Assembly: GCA_037127255.1 (NCBI GenBank)
Contig: JBANSL010000019.1
Location: forward strand, 16,019,001-16,083,000
Length of the DNA: 64,000 nucleotides
Direction of reading: 5' to 3'
Source: Persicaria tinctoria
Lineage: Eukaryota; Streptophyta; Magnoliopsida; Caryophyllales; Polygonaceae
The notes beneath the pieces are model-generated. The model was not told where the DNA came from, did no database searches, and was given only the letters and a program-made list of their open reading frames with translations. Below are positions 56,502-64,000 of this stretch, piece after piece; within the stretch, counting starts at the first letter, position 1; every line of letters starts with the position of its first letter. The translations under genes and the position numbers were made by a program.

Positions 56502-58624
56502 GATCTGGTACATGTACATAGCCAATGCCCCCAAACACCCTAAAATGAGATGTACTTGGCTTTCTTCCACTCCTTGCTTCTTGAGGAGTTTGATCTGATA
56601 AGCTCTTCGTTGGAAATCGGTGGGCTAGATAGACTGAGCAATCAACTGCCTCAGCCCAGAACTCTTTCGGCATCTTCTTTGTCACCAGCATGCTTCGGGC
56701 CATGATGAGAATGGTCTGATTCTTTCTTTCAACCACGCCATTTTGTTGAAGAGGTCTTGGCACTATCAAAAATCTTTTGATGCCATTCAAATCACAAAAA
56801 TCATTGAACTCGTTTCAATTAAACTCACCACCTCTATCAGTTCTAAGAGACTTGATATAAAGACCAGTTTGTTTCTCCACACGAGCTTTATAGTTTTTTA
56901 ACATAGAAAAAACTTGGGATTTTTCTTTTAGAAAATAAACCCAGGTCTTTCTACTGAAATCATCAATGAAGAGCAGGAAGTACCGATTTTTACCGAACGA
57001 GGCTGGCTTTATTGGTCCACAAACATCAACACGGACAAGTTCAAGTGGTTGATTTGCTCTTGTAGTCCTCTCTTTTGGAAAGCTTCTCCGGACTTGTTTT
57101 CCAACAAGACACCAATCACAAATTTGATCTGGTTGATCAATTGGAGGCAAGCCATTCAAAATCTTTCTTTGAGACATCAACTTCAAGCTCCCGAAGTTCA
57201 CATACCCAAGCCTTAGATGTCATAGCCATGTTGTCTCATTAACACAAGCTTTGATACATTTTGGCAACATTGGTTTCAATATTCAACAAGAACATTCTAT
57301 TCTCCATCATTGGCACCTTGGCGATCACGTTCTGATGATCATCTTGGAGCAAGAGACTACGATTCTTCATGTGCACCTCGTAGTTCTTCTCCAAAAGGGT
57401 TCCCAAACTCAAGATGTTGCTCTTCATGTTAGGAACAAGATAAACATTGCTTATGAATTGATGACCACCATTCTTCATACGAATCAGAATCGTACCTTTT
57501 CCCTTGATGGGAACTTTGGATTTATCTCCGAACGTAACACCTCCTGTGATCGACTCATCAACTTCTACAAATTTCTTCTTGTCACCACACATGTGGTTTC
57601 TTGCCTCATTATCAAGATACCACATATCCTTCTTTTCTTTGTCCTCGCCTTGGTAGGCTAGCAACAAAGTGGCATCGTTCACTTTCGAATCCTCTACATA
57701 GTTGGCCTTCTCCTCGACATTAATTGTTAGGAGCACTCCAACGATCTCGAGCATAGTGCCCAAAGTTCTGGCAATTATAACATCGAACCTTCGAATTATC
57801 ATGTCTGCTAAAGTTTCCTCTTCCTCGTCCTCTCGAGGATTGGCCACTTTCTCCATCATTGGAGTCATGGTTTGGTGGTCCCCCTCTTCCTCTTCCTTTT
57901 CCTCAGAAGGATCCACGTCCACGTCCTTGTCCTCTTCCTCTTTGAGACTTCACTCTTCTCTTGAGTTGAGTACTTGGTGGATAGGACTTGCTCTGTTGGC
58001 TTGTCCTTTCTGCTTTTGATCCTCTCCTCACGGGCTAGTAAAGAACCCATGACTTCTTCAACCGTAATAGTCTCCAAGTCTTTTGACTCTTCGATGGCTA
58101 CTAAAACGTGATCGAACTTCTTTGGCAACGAACGAAATATCTTCTCAACAACTCGGGCATCCTTGATGCTTTCTCCATATTGCATCAGTTGGTTGACCAC
58201 GGCTAACAATCTTGCAAAGAAATCCGCAAACGATTCGGACTCTTGCATTCGGAGACCTTCAAATTCTCCTCGAAAAGATTGCAGGTGCACCTTCTTCACT
58301 TTGTCAACCTATTGGTTAGAGGTTTTCAAGATCGATTTCCCATGCTTGCTTGGCGGTCATCTCATTGGCCACCCTTTCCAACATGGACTCATCCAGACAT
58401 TGGGGGATGAGAGTGAGAATTTGTTGATCCTTCTAACAAGTCTTTTGAAGGACCTCCTTCTCGGTGGGAGTCAACAAAGCTTCGTCTTGAGGCATCTCAT
58501 AGCCTCTCTCGACAATCTCCCACATATCTTTAGAACCAAGTAATGCCTTCATGCGGAGACACCAATTCTCATAATTTTCTTTTGTAAGACGAGGAAATTG
58601 GAACGGAAAACTTGAATTAGCCAT
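56502..58624 (-). pseudogene. Copia-2 gag, protease and integrase, degraded
   Basis: Gag begins at ATG 58624 ([20 protein letters not shown]...[10 protein letters not shown]), seven bases from the primer site. It continues in shifted frames (QSFRGEFEGLRMQESESFAD, SLPKKFDHVLVAIEESKDL) to a basic region. Protease is at 57922-57239, but its active-site triplet reads D-N-E in MWYLDNEARNHMCG instead of D-S/T-G. Integrase (57201-56815) has CDWCLVGKQ, ELVRVDVCGPI, FIDDFSRKTWVYFL and LRTDRGGEFN. The next frame has LQQNGVVERKNQT and KEFWAEAVDCSVYLAHRFPT and ends at VHVPDQ, where the Copia-3 LTR fragment begins. At least four frame breaks make it non-functional. Confidence 0.85.
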
Positions 58625-58630
58625 AACCGA

Positions 58631-58642
58631 GCTCTGATACCA
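58631..58642 (-). other. Copia-2 primer-binding site (initiator tRNA-Met)
   Basis: The minus strand reads TGGTATCAGAGC, complementary to plant initiator tRNA-Met. It lies three bases inside the 5' LTR. Confidence 0.9.
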
Positions 58643-58645
58643 ATT

Positions 58646-58968
58646 TGATAGAATTCGAAGAGGAAATAATATTGGAAGAGGCAATTTGAAGAGGAATAGA
58701 AGCTCAAATACTCTAAAATATGTTTACACTTTGTATTTGTGTCTTTCACTCTTATTCAAAACTTAAAATACATAGCCTATTTATAGGACTAGTGATGCAT
58801 GAATGTTAACATGTGAACTTCCCATTCATTGAAGCTACAAACTTATTGCTTTAAAATATAGAATGAATTCATACGTTTCTACCATGCATCAACGTACTTC
58901 ATGTCTTCAATGGAGTTCAATGCATGCATGTATGTAACTTTAAACTTGTAACTTAGAAAATTAAAACA
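58646..58968 (-). repeat. Copia-2 5' LTR, interrupted by CACTA C
   Basis: Aligns with 46143-46481 up to TTAAAACA; the remaining bases (CCAAATTAAG... in plus orientation) are replaced by CACTAGGCC, the end of CACTA C. Confidence 0.88.
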
Positions 58969-59260
58969 CACTAGGCCAGATTGACGTTCTAGACACAAAC
59001 GGCTTTTTTGTCGTCTCCTGAATGCACTTCAAGGGACGAACAAAGCCTGGGTCGTCACTTACAATAGGACCCATCCAAGGGAGCCTTTCAGGAGACGAAC
59101 AATTACTAAGTTCGTCGCCTGAATACTAAGTGGAGGTTGACCAAGCCTTTGACCATCGATAAACATGGTGAATCAACCAGGATTGTCAGGTGCAGTTGTA
59201 CCATCGTCAATCAAGGGACGAACATATATATGTTCGTCCCCTGATTCAACTGTACTTTAA
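58969..59260. repeat. Left subterminal hairpins of CACTA C
   Basis: The motif GGGACGAAC/GTTCGTCCC replaces the GGCGACGRA of A and B in part, so C may be recognised by a different second protein. Another such hairpin (TTCAAGGGACAAACAAATAT then TTGTTCGTCCCTTGAA) lies inside at about 61543-61578. Confidence 0.8.
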
Positions 59261-60236
59261 AAAAAACATGTGACTCCGTACGTGTTTGGCATATATCGTC
59301 TTCTCCTGACAGTAGGGTTATTTTGCATCCTCTATTCCAGACAGTGAGGGCCGGGGTATTTGGCACCTCTTCCTCGACTTCCTTGCATTGTTTTTCACTT
59401 GCCCTTGCGCTCGATCAGGTGAGTCTTCTCCTTCCTTTCGATTGATCTGTTGTATTAATTGGTTCTTGTTTTGGTTCGGCATGAATTCCAGATCTGTTAT
59501 TCCAGATCCGAAACCCAAATCGGCCTAGACTCCATTGATTTCATCCAGATCTGTTTCCTTTGAGCTAGCTGCTACTTCTCCTTGGCTTTGGGTGGCTTCC
59601 ATTGCTCAATTCGACCTATTAGAACTTTTAGTTGTAGGAGAACGAAAAAAACCCCAATTTCATCCCCAATTTCATCATTGCTCAATTCGACCTCACTCAT
59701 TTCCTTCCTTGCATTGAGGATTCTCCTTGGCTTGGGTGGCTTCCATTGAGGATTTTGTTTATAATCAATCTGCTAATACTATGACAAAGTGACAATCTAT
59801 TCATTTGGCCTCTTATGCATGACATTCATTATACTTTTTACTGTTTTTTTAATGTAACATCTCCTTCATTGACAATAGCATTTCGGGGCAGTGATTTCTT
59901 AAATTGAGCTTTATTGTGTAGGTAATTGGAGTAACCATATGCCTATTACTCATTAAATTTCATGCGAATCTCAAATGTGAATCTCAACTGGTTGTATATT
60001 GATGAGTTAACACTCCTTGCTGGTTGTATGCTGCTGGTTTTTGTTGCTCAACTTTCACTTTTTTCAGTTCTGGGCTCAAATTCTGATGTCATGTGCCCTA
60101 GTGATAAGAAAATTTGAGAAGCTCCTGTTTTTTTGGTTCTGGGCTCAAATCCTTGCTGGTTGTATGCTGGTGGTTTTTGTTGGATTTTGTTTATCCTAGT
60201 GATAAGAAAATTTGAGAAGCTGTTAGACACTTTGGT

Positions 60237-60284
<48 letters not shown>

Positions 60285-60374
60285 AAAAATCAGGTCTTTT
60301 CCAACTGTCAGTCATGGGATGGGATGTCCAATTGTATGGTGTTTCTTATACTCCATGTTGTTTCGTCCATAGGC
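59260..60374. promoter_or_regulatory. Promoter, leader and intron region of CACTA C
   Basis: CGCTCGATCAGGTGAGTCTTC at about 59410 looks like the donor of a non-coding first exon. A duplication of about 100 bp at 60010-60225 shares GGTTGTATGCTG-TGGTTTTTGTTG and AGTGATAAGAAAATTTGAGAAGCT. A (TA)n tract is at 60240-60282. Confidence 0.45.
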
Positions 60375-61191
60375 ATGTCAGACACTTCCGGTAGTTGGCC
60401 GAGCGGTTGTCCAGAAAAGTACCCATGGATTGGAGGGGATGAGCCATACGAACGTCAGGTAAACAAATTGCTTTTAATTTACTTTGTAATGAAGGCAAGA
60501 ACTGATTTTGGTGGAGATGAATGTAATTCAATCATGATTGATGTTGTTGGAGCAGAATTTTTTGGCCTTAGCTTTTTTGTTCCCTCATGACTGATTTTGG
60601 TGCATTGTATTTCTAGATCATATAGTTTTGGTGCATTGTATTTCTAGATCGAATGTTGTTTTGGTGCATTGGTGGAGATTAATGTAATTTATTCATGACT
60701 GAATTTGGTGCATTGTATTTCTAGATCGAATATGTTGTTTTGTTCATAGGAATATTCATTTTGTAAAACATGGATGTTGATTTGTTCCTTTGGTGCATAT
60801 GACTCTTAAAATGAACTTATTTGCCTTTAAATCACCATGATACATTGTATGAATAATGTCATGCTTATGAATATAATGTCATGATTCGTAGTGGACTCCT
60901 TATAGTGAAGAGATGGAGGAAGTGTCGAGGGGCAAAGAGGAGAAGATTCATGTCACGGCTGCTGAGGAGGATGATGCAACCAGTAGCGAGAACCCATTGC
61001 TCCGTCAGATGGTAGAAATCAACCAGGATCTAACCGAGCGCAACCAGAATCTAATTGAGCGGCTCCATGAAGTAGAAGAACGCAACCGGTGTCTAATGGA
61101 GAGCAACCGGGAGCTAACTGAGCACAACCGGGCTCTAATCGAACGCAACTGTCAGCTGGGAGAACTTGTCGTTTCATTTGCGAAGAAGTAG
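60375..61191 (+). CDS. 127-aa coiled-coil protein of CACTA C, two exons
   Basis: Exons 60375-60458 and 60892-61191 join in phase 0 across a GTAAAC...TTCGTAG intron. The first ATG gives MSDTSGSWPSGCPEKYPWIG; exon 2 begins WTPYSEEMEEVSRGKEEK. From about residue 55 the sequence is a run of similar 7-8-residue units (DLTERNQN, LIERLHEV, LMESNRE, LTEHNRA, LIERNCQ), most likely a long coiled coil ending LVVSFAKK. The position between the 5' end and the transposase-derived gene suggests an element protein, perhaps a partner or DNA-binding helper, but it has no similarity I can see to the second protein of B beyond the coiled coil. The intron holds three copies of TTTTGGTGCATTGTATTTCT (60597-60735). 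Reading frame and splice sites are good; function is unknown. Confidence 0.6.
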
Positions 61192-62064
61192 GCATGGCCT
61201 CCACCTTATGTAATTAATTCATGTAATGTTTTCGTTCTCGTAGTCGGATTTGGTAAGAAGGCAAGTAGACTGTTCAGACTTAAGGCTTTTGTATGGTATT
61301 GTAGCTACTATGTCGGTTTCTTGAACATAACATTTCGGATATCGGTTTGTTGAACTTAGCATCAAGTAAAGTAGGTTTTGTATGATATGATTTGTATGTA
61401 TTAATTTGTTGCTTCAAGTGTGTTTTGTTTGACCTTACAAATACAATGGGCTGTTACCTAGGAAGTGAATATGAATCACATAGATCCAGCCCAACTCAAC
61501 AAGCCCATGTGTCATGCAGTTGACCAGACGTTGACCTCATTCAAGGGACAAACAAATATTTGTTCGTCCCTTGAATTCAACTTTTCCAACCACCGCATTA
61601 ATGAATGTGTACTTGTAACCTTAAATGTTTAAGGTTGAATTGTTGTGTTGGGTATACGGAAGCAGCCGAGAGCTTTGTCTTCCTCTTCATCCTCTTTCAT
61701 GGTGGATCTTTAAAAAAAAATTCACAAATTCTCCCCAAATTTGTTACATTTGAAGAAGGATTGGTGACATTTGAGGTTAGTGTTGTGATTATATATATAA
61801 TATATAGCAAATATGTGTCTATATATGTTGAGCTAGGGTTGAAATTGTGGAATTTTTGGTTCTTTTGAAAAAGAATGAAAATTTGAGCAAGGGAGTGACA
61901 TAGGTGTGTTTGTGTTGATTCACATATGTAATATATAGTATATATGTGTGCTTGTGTTCATAGAAACTTTAATTTGTGAAATTGGAGCATATATAGCAAC
62001 CATTGTGTGTTTGTGTTGAATTTATGGTGGATATATTTCTTAATAGGGAGTGGGTTGTGCAAAG
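61192..62064. other. Intergenic region of CACTA C
   Basis: Contains the GGGACAAAC hairpin at 61543-61578 and AT-rich sequence upstream of the transposase-derived gene. GTG codons at 62050 allow upstream extension, but the first ATG is at 62065. Confidence 0.5.
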
Positions 62065-63742
62065 ATGATGGATAAGAGTTGGATGCAACTTCCATTTTTG
62101 TCTAAAGAATATGTTGATGGGATAATTGAGTTTGTGCGAATTGTCCATGAGATCGAGAAAGCAACAGGGAGGACCCATTTTCATTGTCCGTGCAACCATT
62201 GTCGTAATGGTCGAGACCTAGTGACACCTGGACAAATGTTCTCACACTTGTATAGTAGAGGTATGGATCCATGTTATACAGTTTGGGACAAACATGGCGA
62301 AGCCCCGGTGGAGCCGACTTTCTCCTTTGCCAGAACGCGATATTTGGAGCAAGGGGCTTCAAGTTCTTCTAGCGTTGATCAAGTGATGAACATTCTTCAT
62401 GACAACTTCCCGTATCATGCCGGATACGGGGCAGGTGATGGTTCAGTTCGTTTTGAGGACGTGGTGGACGACGATTATGAAAAATATGAGAGGCTGTTAG
62501 TGGAAGCTCGAACTCCGTTGTTTGACGGATGTAAGGAAACTATTTTGAGTGATGTTTTGAGGGCAATGAAGCTAAAGGAAAAACATGGGATGTCTGATAA
62601 GTGTGTGGATGATAATTGTGCGTGGATCAATGACATGCTTCCGCAAGGTCACAGCTTCCCTCCAGATTGGAAAATGGTTCGCAAGGTGTTCGATATTTCT
62701 GTTGTTTCCGAGCTTGTGCGCCCACAAGGATATAATTCACGTGCACGACTAAGTGGAGAGGATATTCTGGAGGCTCATTGGCAAGTCTTACTTAATTGTG
62801 ATGAAGTGTCATCCTACTTAGACGCACACGAGGAGCTCTACACACAACATTATCCAGATCACAATGACAAGGATCGCAGGTTGCATTTCCATCGCTATTT
62901 CATCGGATGGGTAAGCATTCTTCGTAGTTATGGTATTCATGGGTTTGAGTGGTTTGTTGTCATCGTTGCACTAAGTAATGGACACTTATTTACAGATCTA
63001 TGGACAACAAAGAGATGAGGCTATATCTGTTCAACCAGAGATTCTTAATTTGGCGAGAAAACCCCAACTCCATAGGATTTACTCATCTTGTGTTGTGAAT
63101 GGGGTGAAGTTCGTGTCGTGGAACAGAGATAGAAAATTGCTTACCCAAAATTGTGGAGTGAAGGTAAGTACAGAGGACAACGACTATTATAGGATCCTTG
63201 AAGCCGTGGTTGAACTATTGTACGCCAACGACATGCCAGTGGTGCTATTCAAGTGCAGATGGTATGACACTGATCCCAACAATCTCGGTATCACGCATAT
63301 GATCGATCATGGGTTGTTATCTATTGACATGAAAAGCAGTTGGTATGATGATTCTCCATTCTGTTTGGCAACCACGGCAAAGCAAGTGTTCTATGTTGAT
63401 GACCCAAAGATGGGCGATGGATGGAAGGTGGTGAATGTAATGTCACATAGGAACATCTATGATGCTAGAACCTTGGCGACAATCGAAGGTGATATCATTC
63501 CAGGCGGAGATGAAGCCTATCAAGAGGATGCCCCTTCCGTTACTGGGCATTTTAACCTTGCCGTTGATCTCCAACTATTCAACCATGTAGAAGAGAGCGA
63601 CGATGAAGAAGAGAGCGAAGAAACCGAAGCTGAGGAAGACCAAGAGGTCGAAACTGAAGAAGAAGCCTCCGAAGAGTATGGGATTGAAACAGAAGGCGAC
63701 GAAGGTGAAGACGTCGAGGACGGGGAAGACGTCGAGGACTAA
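62065..63742 (+). CDS. TNP2-derived protein lacking the catalytic core, two exons, 530 aa
   Basis: Exons 62065-62910 and 62996-63742 join in phase 0 (GTAAGC...TTTACAG) with no stops. Residues 1-100 are the transposase-associated domain (MMDKSWMQLPFLSKEYVDG, CPCNHC, YTVWDKHGEAPVEP). The text then parallels TNP2 of element B up to MLPQGHSFPPDWKMVRK, and at residue 213 jumps to FDISVVSELVRPQG, which is residue 812 of B. The rest matches B: HWQVLLNCDEVSSYL, then exon 2 with VVNGVKFVSWNRDRKLLTQN, CRWYDTDPNN, QVFYVDDPK, GWKVVNVMSHRNIYD and an acidic tail. About 590 residues, holding all of the Transposase_21 core, are missing, yet the frame and the last splice site are kept. It cannot cut DNA. It might act as a repressor or simply be a deletion derivative. 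Start: ATG 62065 or 62068. Confidence 0.85.
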
Positions 63743-64000
63743 GAATGAAGCAAAACATATGATCAAGGCTGAGATTTCTAAATTTCGTTTTAGATGAAGA
63801 TGTCATAATTTTCTAATTTTTGTTTGAGATCGAGATATGAGAGGCCGTTTCTTACCAAGATACATTGGGTTTAGTTTTATATCGTATATTCATTCTAATT
63901 TTATAGATGATCGGTTAAACCAAATACTAGAATTTCATTTTTAAATAGATAAGTGGTATAAAAACTAGAACAAATGTTACAAATATGAAAGATATGAATT
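63743..64000. other. 3' region of the TNP2-derived gene
   Basis: AT-rich sequence with no feature recognised; the element continues past the window. Confidence 0.5.

Larger units (their letters stand above)
46143..58968 (-). mobile_element. Copia-2: Ty1/copia element, minus strand, split by Copia-3 and cut by CACTA C
   Basis: The 3' LTR is 46143-46481, with a purine tract (TTTAAGGGGGT in sense) next to it. The 5' LTR is 58646-58968, about 320 of 339 bp, ending where CACTA C begins. The primer site TGGTATCAGAGC (58631-58642) lies three bases from the 5' LTR. Gag, protease and integrase lie at 58624-56502; reverse transcriptase and RNase H at 48410-46493. The 8.1 kb between belong to Copia-3. 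Many frameshifts and stops make it an old copy. Confidence 0.88.
58969..64000 (+). mobile_element. CACTA (En/Spm) transposon C, left part
   Basis: It starts CACTAGGCCAGATTGACG, the same terminal type as A and B. Subterminal pairs follow: TTCAGGAGACGAACAATTAC with AAGTTCGTCGCCTGAAT at 59086, and a near-perfect hairpin TCAAGGGACGAACATATATATGTTCGTCCCCTGA at about 59211. Two genes run on the plus strand. The right end is beyond the window. The insertion point is inside the Copia-2 5' LTR, so C is younger than Copia-2. Confidence 0.88.

Overview
The window is gene-poor, repeat-dominated nuclear DNA of a flowering plant, probably a eudicot. It is AT-rich and has GT-AG introns, CACTA (En/Spm) transposons, Ty1/copia and Ty3-like LTR retrotransposons, LINE and SINE traces, MITEs and very long (TA)n and (CA)n microsatellites. 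I found no convincing intact single-copy host gene. Almost every coding signal belongs to a mobile element or to a host-gene fragment carried inside one.

Layout. (1) 1-4255 is the right part of a CACTA element (A), ending in TAGTG. (2) 4256-7389 is a spacer holding a small TA-flanked inverted-terminal-repeat element (E1) and an RNase H-like retroposon fragment. (3) 7390-18690 is a complete 11.3-kb CACTA element (B). It lies head-to-head with A, so the two form an inverted repeat with arms of over 4 kb. B carries an apparently intact four-exon TNP2-type transposase (1123 aa) and a broken second gene. (4) 18691-20516 holds GC-rich remnants and two LINE-like 3' tails. (5) 20517-43769 is a chain of five TIR elements (E2, E3a, E3b, E4, E5) joined end to end through short (TA)n or (CA)n tracts. 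They carry phased 21- or 23-bp degenerate repeats, tRNA-like sequences, a UDP-glycosyltransferase fragment, a Ty3-like gag-only LTR element (in E3a) and a small copia element (in E5). (6) 43770-46142 is microsatellite and remnant sequence, with one conserved plant-repeat ORF. (7) 46143-58968 is a copia element on the minus strand (Copia-2). It is split by a Sirevirus-like copia element on the plus strand (Copia-3, with an env-like third ORF), which is itself split by a 444-bp hAT-type MITE. (8) 58969-64000 is the start of a third CACTA element (C), inserted in the Copia-2 5' LTR. It carries a 127-aa coiled-coil gene and a TNP2-derived gene whose catalytic core has been removed in frame.

How the parts work together. 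In CACTA elements the TNP2-type protein is the transposase. The second protein binds short subterminal motifs, seen here as paired TCAGGCGACGRA / TYCGTCGCCTGA hairpin modules. Element B has a good transposase but a damaged second gene. Element A's second gene has a nonsense codon. Element C encodes only the transposase ends. The most unusual material is the end-to-end chain of TA-flanked TIR elements and their helically phased 21-bp repeats bordered by tRNA-like sequences.
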